A stretch of DNA of 48,842 bases from positions 1 through 48,842 of the forward strand of contig JAFXGV010000075.1 in assembly GCA_017536765.1 (NCBI GenBank), in the 5' to 3' direction. Position 1 is the stretch's first letter. Each line of letters starts with the position of its first letter. The stretch comes from Bacteroidaceae bacterium. GTDB taxonomy: Bacteria; Bacteroidota; Bacteroidia; Bacteroidales; Bacteroidaceae. The position numbers and the translations under genes are program-made. A model generated the notes under the pieces. The model was not told the origin of the DNA. It searched no databases and was given only the letters and a program-made list of their open reading frames with translations. Positions 27,301 to 35,150 of the stretch are shown piece by piece.

Positions 27301-28634
27301 TTTTCCTCATTGCCACCAAGCCAGCCCACTGCAACGCCTCCCGAGCAAGAGGATTTGTCGAGATACATAGCGGTGCCTGCCGCTTCGTGGTTCTCCAATT
27401 CCTGATAACAGGTGAGCCAAGCCGTTTCGGCCTCATAGAGAGAGCGTTCGAGGCGCTCCTCGGCAGTCAATTTATATATGCGTGTGCCGTGTGCGGGCAC
27501 TGTAACGGCCAATGCCCCGCTGAACAGGCCCCTATCCTTCTTTTCGAAGAGGTCGCGCACAGCCACATCGCCCGCAAGGTCGAGGTCGGAGAAAGCAATG
27601 CTCATCTGCTGCTCGGTATCGGTGGGGTTATAGAAGGCCACAACACGTTTGGTGCCGTTGAGCACCTCAACATCCTTCACAAGCACATAAGCACCATTCT
27701 CTCTTTTCACCACATAGGCCTGCAGCCCAAGAACATCCTGGTTCACGGCAATAAGTTCTTTGTTCTGCATCAATGCAAGGGCGTCACCCTTTATATCGTT
27801 GAGGTCGCAACCGATGAGCAGCGGCGAGCTCATAACACACCACATACCAAAATGGGTTTTATCCTCCTCGTCAGTGAGGCCGCGGCCCACCTCAAGCATA
27901 TCCATATCGTTGTAACGGCCGTTGCCTGCGTATGCCGACAGATAGAGGCTCTGGTCAATGATACTCTTCACCGAAGCCCAGCCAAGATAGATATCCTCGG
28001 TTGTGCGCCAGGAATTGGCAATATCGCAAGCCCAGGTACCGGGGAAAGCCCAACGACATAAGTTCCAGGTAATATCGGTGCGGCCCGTGCTCTTTATAGC
28101 CTCATAAATCTCCTTGTAGCGCGCCTCGACATCAAGGTCGAGCCCCTCGGAGTTATTTCCGGCATCGGCGCCGCAATAATCTATCTTAATAAAATCGAAA
28201 TCAAGTTCATTGAAATAGAGATTCATATCCTGCTCATCGTGACCGTAGAGGCCCACTCCTACACCTATTTCATCGCCGCCCCAATACGAAGCACAAGTGT
28301 TACGCCCCGCATCGGAGTAGATGCCCGCCTTAAGCCCACTGCTGTGGATATAATCCACAAGCGGACGCAAGCCGTTAGGGAAGCGTGTGGGATGAATGAG
28401 CAGTTTGCCATTCTCATCGCGACCGCCAAAGAAGCCATCGTCTATGTTTATGTGATTGTAGCCACAATCGTAGAAACCGAGCTTCACCATAGCATCGGCC
28501 TGCGCCTTAATGATGGATTCGCTAATCTCGAAGCCGTATGCATTCCACGAGCTCCACCCCATCAACGGGGGATTCACGGCAACAGCCACCATCGTTGCCG
28601 CACACAGCATTACGCCAAGTATAAGTTTTTTCAT
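24369..28634 (-). CDS. Secreted GH27-GH16 bifunctional glycoside hydrolase
   Basis: A 1421-residue exported protein with a signal peptide of about 19 residues. Residues 20-395 are a GH27 (alpha-galactosidase-type) barrel: NPPLMGWSSWNAYG, nucleophile Asp152 in FIKIDYC, acid/base Asp214 in SWRTTED. About 396-530 resembles a CBM35-like beta domain. Two related modules follow (about 535-822 and 833-1096), each ending in a VVVRHGHN...LPAEYVDG segment. Residues 1101-1343 are a GH16 domain with GEIDIWEV (Glu1220, Asp1222, Glu1225). The last 60 or so residues resemble a type IX sorting tail (VVVYDIVGR...LPAGIYVIDGQKAVVK). It should cut alpha-galactosyl and beta-glucan or galactan links of one polymer. 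The substrate is not shown by sequence. Confidence 0.88.
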   Translation of the reverse strand: MKKLILGVMLCAATMVAVAVNPPLMGWSSWNAYGFEISESIIKAQADAMVKLGFYDCGYNHINIDDGFFGGRDENGKLLIHPTRFPNGLRPLVDYIHSSGLKAGIYSDAGRNTCASYWGGDEIGVGVGLYGHDEQDMNLYFNELDFDFIKIDYCGADAGNNSEGLDLDVEARYKEIYEAIKSTGRTDITWNLCRWAFPGTWACDIANSWRTTEDIYLGWASVKSIIDQSLYLSAYAGNGRYNDMDMLEVGRGLTDEEDKTHFGMWCVMSSPLLIGCDLNDIKGDALALMQNKELIAVNQDVLGLQAYVVKRENGAYVLVKDVEVLNGTKRVVAFYNPTDTEQQMSIAFSDLDLAGDVAVRDLFEKKDRGLFSGALAVTVPAHGTRIYKLTAEERLERSLYEAETAWLTCYQELENHEAAGTAMYLDKSSCSGGVAVGWLGGNEENDLQWRNVYSKEGGEYTLRFSFISGESRKMLVSVNDGTPVEVTTNGGSWSAVGTVDVNVTLNKGNNVVRLYNRDWMGDIDCMKLIPKNVTEDVDYYPVVFDKTMNYTHGSRRLNSVSLNGSADGNQKIDMPTPLKIYSKVDGAAFTAMAGESLTPVFGFTGNWMNGFVYLDRGQDGAFDAVLNEDGTYAADSDIMAFSYAEHTLNSGVGYNSTGVRVTNADVLNPPSFTLPADLANGFYLMRYKVDWASIDPAGRTEDGNGIIKNGGAICDVCINVHSANGALSVVAENGALLAADGSALPATVPFGKPLELKVVPAVGYVLDVVKVRHGHNLTGDAEKFGVKQYSDDLIPAYMCKDGVLVLPAEYVDGDVQIEALFAKAQEDAAADGYAVSFDKEAVAGLEYNGVLSLAVGLNDYGIEVAGSKVYMDATDAPVVLSLPRSLTLSVDDNRDGLHYYLYIDWNNDGRFTALLNSDGLPSYSSELVAFTQYNGKDSNGNEVATAGKVLPLYNLPDNVPAGVYRARVKADVNDVSPAGSTAIVANNGVVVDFLINIVTGNCPLNLNTLNGSIIAPNNSALPMTLAPMAELQFQLMPGAPGFEASEVVVRHGHNIKGEQYVNGNKQWSEEVIAASADVMTLPAEYVDGEVEIIAEFANSADSEWQLVFSDEFNAADGTQPASQWWSRCMRQGATWNRWLSDREEVVYIEDGKLVTRAIPNPDTSVDNVPMITGGIWSRGKFGFTYGRIEGRIKTSGWKGNFPAFWMMPEDQSGGWPNDGEIDIWEVIDAQERAYHTVHSNWTYNLGNTGNPQSSFNEYTPLDRYHVFTLEWDETSLVWFVDGKQVAQYYKSSSSDALNKGQWPFDDHFHIILNQSVGNGSWAANADVTHTYETLFDWVRVYQKKGMENTLGTVGIVNVVDRNPVKLSAVDGGVMVSTASLQDVVVYDIVGRTVIKALVDGCHTFYLPAGIYVIDGQKAVVK

Positions 28635-28698
28635 AATTATATTGAATTAAGGTTTTCAATGTTTGCTACAAAAATAATATATATTATTAAAGATTACT

Positions 28699-28706
28699 TA
28701 CCTTTG
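28699..28706 (+). promoter_or_regulatory. -7 box upstream of panE
   Basis: TACCTTTG, a perfect consensus, 24 bp before the ATG at 28730. No clear -33 box in the AT-rich sequence before it. Confidence 0.55.
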
Positions 28707-28729
28707 TGTAGATTTTAATAAAAAACCAT

Positions 28730-29650
28730 ATGAAATACGCGATTATAGGAACAGGCGCCGTGGGCAGTTTCTACGGAGGCAAACTGGCACACGCAGGCTG
28801 CGACGTTCACTTTCTGCTACACAGCGATTACAAATACGTGAAAGAGCACGGCCTGCAAGTGGACTCTTGCGACGGCTCCTTTCACCTGCACAGCCCGCAG
28901 GTATATAACAACACCGCATCTATGCCGCAAGCCGATGTGGTTATTGTGGCGCTGAAAACCACCCGCAACCACCTGCTTAAGGAGTTGCTGCCACCACTGC
29001 TGCACAAAAAGACACTGGTGTTGCTCATACAAAACGGCATAGGGCCCGAGCCCCTGCTGCAAGAGCAGTTCCCCAACCTATATTTGGCAGCAGGCCTTGC
29101 CTTTATATGCTCATCGAAAACCGAGCCCGGCCGTGTGAATCACCAATGTTACGGCAGCATAAACATAGGCAACTACTCCTGCAAGGAACCCGCCATAATA
29201 GAGCAACTGATAGCCGATTTTACTATGGCAGGCATAACCGCCTGCGAGGTGGAGTATCTCGAGGCCCGTTGGAAAAAAGAGGTATGGAATATGCCGTTCA
29301 ATGGAATGACGGTGGCGCTCGACACCCGCACCGACCACCTGCTTGCCAACCCCGCAACACGCGAGCTCATACACCGCCAGATGCTCGAGGTTATTGGTGC
29401 AGCGCAAGCAGTCGGCGCCAAGAACATTGATGCATCGTTTGCCGACCAAATGATTGAAATGACACTCAATATGGCACCCTACTCCCCCTCGATGAAATTA
29501 GACTACGATTTTCACCGCCCAATGGAAATAGATTACATTTACAGCAACGCCATAGCCCGGGCGCACAAAGCCGGTTTCTCAATGCCCTGCTTGGAAATGC
29601 TCGAGGCCCAGCTCCGTTTTTTGGAAGCCACCAGAAGCAATAAGGAATAA
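28730..29650 (+). CDS. panE: Ketopantoate reductase family protein
   Basis: A 306-residue NADPH-dependent 2-dehydropantoate 2-reductase-type enzyme (pantothenate and CoA synthesis, or a related 2-keto acid reduction). The N-terminal GTGAVGSFYG (8-17) binds NADPH. KKEVWNMPFNGM holds the catalytic Lys and the conserved Asn. The C-terminal helical domain ends YSPSMKLDYDFHRPMEIDYI, matching the SSMLQD-RxTEIDxI substrate region. Length is normal. It stands alone, convergent with a lipoprotein gene at a strong terminator. Confidence 0.85.
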   Translation: MKYAIIGTGAVGSFYGGKLAHAGCDVHFLLHSDYKYVKEHGLQVDSCDGSFHLHSPQVYNNTASMPQADVVIVALKTTRNHLLKELLPPLLHKKTLVLLIQNGIGPEPLLQEQFPNLYLAAGLAFICSSKTEPGRVNHQCYGSINIGNYSCKEPAIIEQLIADFTMAGITACEVEYLEARWKKEVWNMPFNGMTVALDTRTDHLLANPATRELIHRQMLEVIGAAQAVGAKNIDASFADQMIEMTLNMAPYSPSMKLDYDFHRPMEIDYIYSNAIARAHKAGFSMPCLEMLEAQLRFLEATRSNKE

Positions 29651-29661
29651 ATTCAAGCAAT

Positions 29662-29715
29662 AGCAATAGACTAAAGGAGGGCAGCCGTGTGGCTGCCCTC
29701 CTTTAGTCTATTGCT
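29662..29715. terminator. Bidirectional terminator palindrome
   Basis: Arms of 25 bp around GTGT (29687-29690), core CTAAAGGAGGGCAGCC. The right arm contains the stop codon and last codons of the minus-strand lipoprotein gene. Confidence 0.85.
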
Positions 29716-30103
29716 TGAAACGCACAAACCTACTCACAGGCGACAAAGAACCATCCTCGGCAATCTCCCGCAAGAAAAGCGTATCGCACGACACTGAATA
29801 ATCGAACCTCCTGGGAATGGAGAATTTCATACCCTGCATCCTGTAGTGATACTCGGCATTTATCACAGCAGAATCGGGCTGCCACGAAATGCCGCAATGG
29901 AAAGTATCGGCCACAAAAACAAAGCCCGTGCTATCCTCGTTGAACATAAGTTCCAGTTTGGCGGCACCATCGGGCTGCTGCAGCACCCACAAACCAAGCA
30001 TATCGCTGTAGTAGGGCGCAGCGGGCTTCTCGCTCTGGCCACCACCGCAAGCTGTGAACAGCAGGGCAACAATTGCCAACGCAGAAAAAACGGTAGTTCT
30101 CAT
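29708..30103 (-). CDS. Small lipoprotein, lipocalin-like
   Basis: A 131-residue lipoprotein with lipobox LFTAC and a mature start CGGGQSEKP. The mature part looks like a small beta barrel (MLGLWVLQ, LELMFNEDSTGFVFV, DTLFLREI), as in lipocalin-like Bacteroidales lipoproteins. The function is unknown. It begins 2 bp after the hisIE stop, so it is the last gene of the histidine operon transcript, although nothing in its sequence connects it to histidine. Confidence 0.7.
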   Translation of the reverse strand: MRTTVFSALAIVALLFTACGGGQSEKPAAPYYSDMLGLWVLQQPDGAAKLELMFNEDSTGFVFVADTFHCGISWQPDSAVINAEYHYRMQGMKFSIPRRFDYSVSCDTLFLREIAEDGSLSPVSRFVRFKQ

Positions 30104-30105
30104 AA

Positions 30106-30705
30106 TCAGCTATGTCTGTCGGCGAGCTCGCGCTCCATATCCTGCAATGTGAAACCCATCTGCTCGTTGAGCACCAAAAGGTGATAGACAAGGTCGCAAG
30201 CCTCGTACAGGTAACGCTCCTTGTTGCCATCGATGGCCTCAATTACCGTTTCCACAGCCTCTTCGCCCACCTTTTGCGCAATCTTGTTCACACCCTTGTT
30301 GAACAGGTGAGTGGTATATGAACCCTCGGGCATAGCGGCGTGGCGGCCCTGAATAACCTTCTCGAGCTTGCGAATGAAGCCCTCGGTCTCGGGAGTGTCG
30401 AAACAGGCTGTAGTACCGCGGTGGCAGGCAGGGCCGTAAGGCTTGCCCATAATGAGCAGCGTGTCGTTGTCACAGTCGGGGTACATCTGCACCACCTCAA
30501 TGAAATTGCCACTTGTTTCGCCCTTTGTCCACAGGGCTTTGCGCGAACGGCTGTAGAATGTAGCCTTGCCGGTCTCCACTGTTTTTTCAAATGCCTCGCG
30601 GTTCATATAAGCAACCATAAGCACCTTCAATGTAGCGCTGTCCTGCACCACCACGGGCAGCAGGCCGTCGCTGTTCTTTGATAAATCGAAATCAGAAAAA
30701 TTCAT
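30106..30705 (-). CDS. hisIE: Phosphoribosyl-AMP cyclohydrolase / phosphoribosyl-ATP pyrophosphatase
   Basis: A 199-residue fused enzyme for the second and third steps of histidine synthesis. HisI domain about 1-110: VVVQDSATLKVLMVAYMN, WTKGETSG and the zinc-binding CDNDTLL and ACHRGTTACF motifs. HisE domain about 112-199: the acidic EEAVETVIEAI and EACDLVYHLLVLN motifs of all-alpha NTP pyrophosphatases. It is separated from hisF by a 231-bp gap filled with intergenic repeats, the only large gap in the operon, so expression could differ from the genes upstream. Confidence 0.96.
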   Translation of the reverse strand: MNFSDFDLSKNSDGLLPVVVQDSATLKVLMVAYMNREAFEKTVETGKATFYSRSRKALWTKGETSGNFIEVVQMYPDCDNDTLLIMGKPYGPACHRGTTACFDTPETEGFIRKLEKVIQGRHAAMPEGSYTTHLFNKGVNKIAQKVGEEAVETVIEAIDGNKERYLYEACDLVYHLLVLNEQMGFTLQDMERELADRHS

Positions 30706-30756
30706 ATCTTATATTCTTATTATTTTATTATCTAAAATTATCATTCAACGCCTTAA

Positions 30757-30930
30757 GAGATACTTCACTTCGTTCGGTATGACACGCTATTGTCATTCCA
30801 CTCTTGTTATGTGATGGCTCGTTCATAAATAAACTCACCGATAACAAAACATTGTTTTGTCATTCCGAACCTTGTGTGAAGAATCTCAACCTACCGGTAT
30901 TTTAGATACTTCACTTTGTTCAGTATGACA
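30757..30930. repeat. Cluster of three TGTCATTCC-type intergenic repeats
   Basis: Copies at 30757-30784 and 30904-30930 share GATACTTCACTT-GTTC-GTATGACA. A third at 30858-30887 is inverted (TGTCATTCCGAACC...AAGAATCTC). Together they can form long hairpins between hisF and hisIE. The same family is at 57-91 and 37329-37403. Confidence 0.75.
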
Positions 30931-30936
30931 ATCGCG

Positions 30937-31692
30937 TTATAATCTCACTTTAATATTCTGTTTCTGCAGTTCCCTCTTCAGCGCCTCCACGGTAATTTCG
31001 CCATAATGGAAAATGCTTGCCGCCAGCGCCGCATCGGCCTTACCTTTGGAAAGCACATCGGCAATGTCGCCCACGCAGCCCGCACCACCCGATGCAATTA
31101 TGGGGATGGAGAGTTCCGATGCCAGAGCCGCAAATGTGTCGCAGGGATATCCGTTGCGCGTGCCGTCGTGGTCCATAGAGGTAAAAAGTATCTCACCGGC
31201 GCCACGCTCCTGCCCCTCACGAGCCCACGAAAAGAGTTCCTTGTCGGTGAGTTGGCGGCCACCGTGAGTGGTTATGCGCCATACGCCGTCAATCAGCTTG
31301 GCATCTACCGCAAGCACCACAAACTGGCTGCCATACTTCGATGCAATCTCGTCTATCAACTGCGGGTTGCGCACCGCCGCACTGTTAATGGAAATTTTGT
31401 CGGCACCGGCATCGAGCAGGCGGGCGGCATCCTCAATGGTGGATATTCCGCCACCCACGGTAAAGGGGATGTTTATGTTGGATGCAATGCGCTCCACAAG
31501 CGAGGTGAATGTATTGCGCCCCTCCACGGTGGCACTTATATCAAGATAGACAAGTTCGTCGGCACCCTGGCGGGCATACATACGGCCCAGTTCCACGGCA
31601 TCGCCCACATCTTGCAGGCTCAGAAAATTTATACCCTTAACGGTGCGCCCCTCTTTCACGTCGAGGCAGGGAATTATTCGTTTTGCAACCAT
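30937..31692 (-). CDS. hisF: Imidazole glycerol phosphate synthase, cyclase subunit
   Basis: A 251-residue TIM barrel that uses ammonia from HisH to form imidazole glycerol phosphate and AICAR. IIPCLDVKEGRTVKG holds the catalytic Asp11. LAVDAKL, the second catalytic Asp near 130, and the GGAGC phosphate-binding loop are present. It overlaps the end of hisA by 19 bp and would complex with HisH two genes upstream. Confidence 0.97.
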   Translation of the reverse strand: MVAKRIIPCLDVKEGRTVKGINFLSLQDVGDAVELGRMYARQGADELVYLDISATVEGRNTFTSLVERIASNINIPFTVGGGISTIEDAARLLDAGADKISINSAAVRNPQLIDEIASKYGSQFVVLAVDAKLIDGVWRITTHGGRQLTDKELFSWAREGQERGAGEILFTSMDHDGTRNGYPCDTFAALASELSIPIIASGGAGCVGDIADVLSKGKADAALAASIFHYGEITVEALKRELQKQNIKVRL

Positions 31693-32399
31693 AGCTCCAA
31701 ATCTTTAAGGGTTATGCGGCCTTCGTAAATAGCCTTGCCAATGATTACACTATGCAGGCCCAGTTCGTGCGCCTTGCGAATATCATCCATAGAACTTATG
31801 CCACCGCTCAACGTGGTATCCACGGCGGGGAAATTATCCTTCAGCTCCACATAGAGCTGGAAATTGGGCCCCTGCAGCATACCATCCTTGGAAATATCTG
31901 TACAAATAAGCTGCTTGAGACCAAAGGGCAGGAACCACCCTATTATCTCGTCGATGCTCACCTGCGACTCTTTGAGCCAACCGTGAGTAGCCACATTGCG
32001 GCCACGCACATCGGCACCTAAAATAACGTGCTCGGCACCATAATTCTGCAACCAATCGGCAAAGAGTTCTCTGTTATCCACCGCCACACTGCCGCAGATA
32101 ACCCTGTTGGCACCCGCGTTCAGTGCCGCACGCAGCGCATCGGTACTTTTAATGCCGCCACCCCACTCAATGTCGAGGCCGGTGCTTGCGGCAAGCTGTT
32201 CAAGCACGCGCAGATTGCAAGGTTCCTTAGCCTTTGCGCCGTCGAGGTCCACCACGTGCAGGCGACGTACACCGCAGTCGGCATACATCTTGGCCATATC
32301 CACAGGATTCTGCTCATACACCTTTTTAATGTCGTAATCGCCCTGTGTGAGGCGCACACAGCGCCCATCTATCAAATCTATTGCAGGAATCAGTTCCAT
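31674..32399 (-). CDS. hisA: ProFAR isomerase
   Basis: A 241-residue TIM barrel for 5'-ProFAR isomerisation. MELIPAIDLIDGRCVRL with catalytic Asp8, the GGGIKS loop, TDISKDGML with the second Asp, and SGGIS are all in place. It shares one base with the hisH stop and overlaps hisF by 19 bp. A normal family member. Confidence 0.97.
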   Translation of the reverse strand: MELIPAIDLIDGRCVRLTQGDYDIKKVYEQNPVDMAKMYADCGVRRLHVVDLDGAKAKEPCNLRVLEQLAASTGLDIEWGGGIKSTDALRAALNAGANRVICGSVAVDNRELFADWLQNYGAEHVILGADVRGRNVATHGWLKESQVSIDEIIGWFLPFGLKQLICTDISKDGMLQGPNFQLYVELKDNFPAVDTTLSGGISSMDDIRKAHELGLHSVIIGKAIYEGRITLKDLELWLQNE

Positions 32400-32989
32400 T
32401 ACAATTCAATAAAATTTTTCAATATACACTCTCCCACGGCACCGCTCTTCTCGGGGTGGAACTGCGCACCGTAGAAATTGTCCTTGTTTATTGCAGCTGC
32501 AAACTCACGCCCATTGCACGATGTGGCAATGGTGCCACCGCATACATCGGCTGCAAACGAGTGAACGAAATAGACAAAAGCACCCTCGTCAATGCCCTTG
32601 AAGAGCGGTGATTGCAGATTGCGAATCTCGTTCCAGCCCATATGAGGCACCTTCACTCCATCGGCGGGCGACGGTGTGAAACGGCGCACCTCGGCATCAA
32701 AAATACCCAGGCAGCGGGCGTTGCCCTCCTCGCTGCTGCGGCACATCAATTGCAGACCTATGCATATACCAAGCACAGGCTGTTTAAGCCCCCTGATAAC
32801 GTCGCACAAGCCGCGCTCGCTCAATTTCTGCATAGCCGACGAAGCCTCGCCCACACCGGGCAACAACACCCTGTCGGCATTTTTTATAATATCGTGGTTG
32901 TCGGTAACACAATATTCGGCCCCAATGCGGTCGAGCGCATTGCACACCGAGCGCAGGTTACCGGTATCATAATCTACTATAGCTATCAT
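32399..32989 (-). CDS. hisH: Imidazole glycerol phosphate synthase, glutaminase subunit
   Basis: A 196-residue class-I glutamine amidotransferase. The nucleophile Cys in LGICIGLQLM and the His/Glu pair in AQFHPEKSG are intact, in contrast with the degenerate triad of PyrG in the same window. It overlaps hisB by 4 bp and hisA by 1 bp, so translation is coupled along the operon. Confidence 0.97.
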   Translation of the reverse strand: MIAIVDYDTGNLRSVCNALDRIGAEYCVTDNHDIIKNADRVLLPGVGEASSAMQKLSERGLCDVIRGLKQPVLGICIGLQLMCRSSEEGNARCLGIFDAEVRRFTPSPADGVKVPHMGWNEIRNLQSPLFKGIDEGAFVYFVHSFAADVCGGTIATSCNGREFAAAINKDNFYGAQFHPEKSGAVGECILKNFIEL

Positions 32990-34110
32990 AAAACTCCCTT
33001 GCTGCTTGGCAATTCGTAACTGAACGGTTCGCGCTTCACCGCCATACGCAGTGCACGCGCAAACGCCTTAAAAATACCCTCGGCAATATGGTGGTTATTT
33101 TCACCCTCTGCCTTTATGTGAAGGTTGCACCCCATAGCCGCAGCTAACGACTTAAAGAAGTGGCTGAACATCTCGGTGGGAACATCGCCCACATACTCAC
33201 GCGTAAAGGTGACATCCCAACAGAAATCTATTCGGCCACCAAAATCAATGAGCACCATAGCGCGGCTCTCGTCCATAGGTAGCACAAAGCCATAACGGCC
33301 TATGCCTCGTTTGTTGCCGAGTGCCTTAACCACCGCCTCGCCCAATACTATGGCAATATCTTCCATAGTGTGATGCTCGTCAACGGCAAGGTCGCCCACG
33401 GCTTTCACTTGCAACGACACGCCCGCGTGATGCACTATCTGGTCGAGCATATGGTCGAGGAATTTAAGCCCCGTGTCTATACCCGATGTGCCACGGCCGT
33501 CGAGGTCGATGCTCACCGTTATATCGGTCTCCTTTGTTTTGCGCACCACTGTGGCAGTGCGCTCCTCGCAACGGAGGAACTCGGCAACGGCGGCCCAGCT
33601 GTCGGTGGCAAGCACGCACACATCGGCATAGGGCAAGGCGCGCATCTCCTCTATGCGTACCTTGTCGGCAGTGTAGAGAATAGCCTTTGCACCAAGATTC
33701 TTGGCAAGTTCCACATCGGTGAGGCGGTCGCCAATGACAAAACAGCACGACAGGTCGTACTCGCCCGTCATATATTTGCCAAACATACCCGTGCCCGGCT
33801 TGCGGGTGGGTTGGTTGTCGCTCTTATACGTAACGTCTATAAGCTGGTCGGCAAATTCAATACCCTCGCCTGCAAGCACCTGCAACATCTTGTTGTGCAC
33901 AATGTCGAATTGCTCGCGCGGGTAGGCATCGGTGCCCAAACCATCCTGGTTGCTTGCAAGCACAAGTTCGAAATCGCTCTCGGCTATGCGTGCAAGCGAG
34001 CCTATTGCACCCGGCATAAAGACAAGCTGCTCCAGCGTATCCACCTGCTCGGTCACAGGCGGTTCCCATATAATTGTTCCGTCGCGGTCTATAAAAAGTG
34101 CCTTTTTCAT
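32986..34110 (-). CDS. hisB: Histidinol-phosphatase / imidazoleglycerol-phosphate dehydratase
   Basis: A 374-residue fusion. An N-terminal HAD phosphatase domain (about 1-165) has FIDRDGTIIW and the later GDRLTDVELAKNLG. A C-terminal dehydratase domain (about 175-374) has the metal-binding DHMLDQIVHH and DEHHTMEDIAI motifs. The same fusion is known from enterobacteria and Bacteroides. The frame is open upstream to 34191, but MKKALFIDRDG at 34110 is the family start and overlaps the hisC stop by 4 bp. Confidence 0.96.
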   Translation of the reverse strand: MKKALFIDRDGTIIWEPPVTEQVDTLEQLVFMPGAIGSLARIAESDFELVLASNQDGLGTDAYPREQFDIVHNKMLQVLAGEGIEFADQLIDVTYKSDNQPTRKPGTGMFGKYMTGEYDLSCCFVIGDRLTDVELAKNLGAKAILYTADKVRIEEMRALPYADVCVLATDSWAAVAEFLRCEERTATVVRKTKETDITVSIDLDGRGTSGIDTGLKFLDHMLDQIVHHAGVSLQVKAVGDLAVDEHHTMEDIAIVLGEAVVKALGNKRGIGRYGFVLPMDESRAMVLIDFGGRIDFCWDVTFTREYVGDVPTEMFSHFFKSLAAAMGCNLHIKAEGENNHHIAEGIFKAFARALRMAVKREPFSYELPSSKGVL

Positions 34111-35150
34111 TTTCCAAAATCTTTTATCACGGCAAGCATTCTGTCGTTCTCGCCCGGTGTACCTATTGTAATTCTCAAACACTCGCTGCAACCCTTTACT
34201 TTTGAACGGTCGCGCACGATAACCTCGCGGGCTATAAGCGCATCGTAGAGGGCACGCGCATTGCTCACCCTCACAAGCAGAAAATTGGCATCGGAGGGGA
34301 ACACCTTTTCAACACAGGGCATCTGCTGCAGCGCCGCGGCCACACGGGCACGCTCGCTCACAATGAGCTCTATTTCGCCCTGCACATCGCGGTCGAGCAA
34401 CTCCATTGCACGCTGCATACCCGCCTTGTTTATGTTATAGGGGTATTTAACGTTGGCAAACAGCGCCATCACCTCCTTTGCGGCAAATGCCAGCCCCAGG
34501 CGCAAGCCTGCAAGGCCGTATGCTTTGGAGAGGGTTTGCAGGACAATTAAGTTCTTATACTCGCCAAGCAGGGTTGTGAGGCTTGGTTGCGAGGCAAAAT
34601 CGATGTAGGCTTCATCCACCACAAGCACCCCCTTGAAATTGTCGAGCAGATAGCGCATCTGCTCAATGGAGAATATATTGCCCGAAGGGTTGTTGGGCGA
34701 GCACACAAACATCAGTTTGGTGTTCTCGTCGCAAGCGGCAAGCAGTTCTTTGGCAGGCAGGGAGAAATCGCCGCCCAACTGTACCTCGCGCACCTCGACA
34801 TCGTTTATGTCGGCCGCCACGCGGTACATACCATAGCTGGGTGCAATGGCCACCACGTTGTCTATGCGCGGTTCGCAGAAGATGCGAAAGCAGAGGTCTA
34901 TTGCCTCGTCGCTGCCGTTACCTATGAACATCTGCTCCACTGCCACACCCTTCATAGGTGCAATGCGGGCCTTCAGCTCGGACTGACGAGGATCGGGGTA
35001 GCGGTTGAAGCCGTTGTCAAAAGGATTTTCGTTGGCATCGAGGAAAACTCCCAATGCCCCTTTATACTCGTCGCGCGCTGTGGAATAGGGCGCAAGAGAT
35101 TTTATATTATTGCGGACAAGCCGCATTACATCGTCGATATTCATAATCAT
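34107..35150 (-). CDS. hisC: Histidinol-phosphate aminotransferase
   Basis: A 347-residue fold-type I aminotransferase. Conserved parts are LDANENP at the N-terminus, CSPNNPSGN, DEAYIDFA, the PLP lysine in TLSKAYGLAGLRLG, and the C-terminal LRITIGTPGEN with the phosphate-binding Arg. The first ATG at 35150 overlaps the hisD stop by 4 bp. A second ATG lies at 35144 (MNIDDVMRL). Confidence 0.96.
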   Translation of the reverse strand: MIMNIDDVMRLVRNNIKSLAPYSTARDEYKGALGVFLDANENPFDNGFNRYPDPRQSELKARIAPMKGVAVEQMFIGNGSDEAIDLCFRIFCEPRIDNVVAIAPSYGMYRVAADINDVEVREVQLGGDFSLPAKELLAACDENTKLMFVCSPNNPSGNIFSIEQMRYLLDNFKGVLVVDEAYIDFASQPSLTTLLGEYKNLIVLQTLSKAYGLAGLRLGLAFAAKEVMALFANVKYPYNINKAGMQRAMELLDRDVQGEIELIVSERARVAAALQQMPCVEKVFPSDANFLLVRVSNARALYDALIAREVIVRDRSKVKGCSECLRITIGTPGENDRMLAVIKDFGK

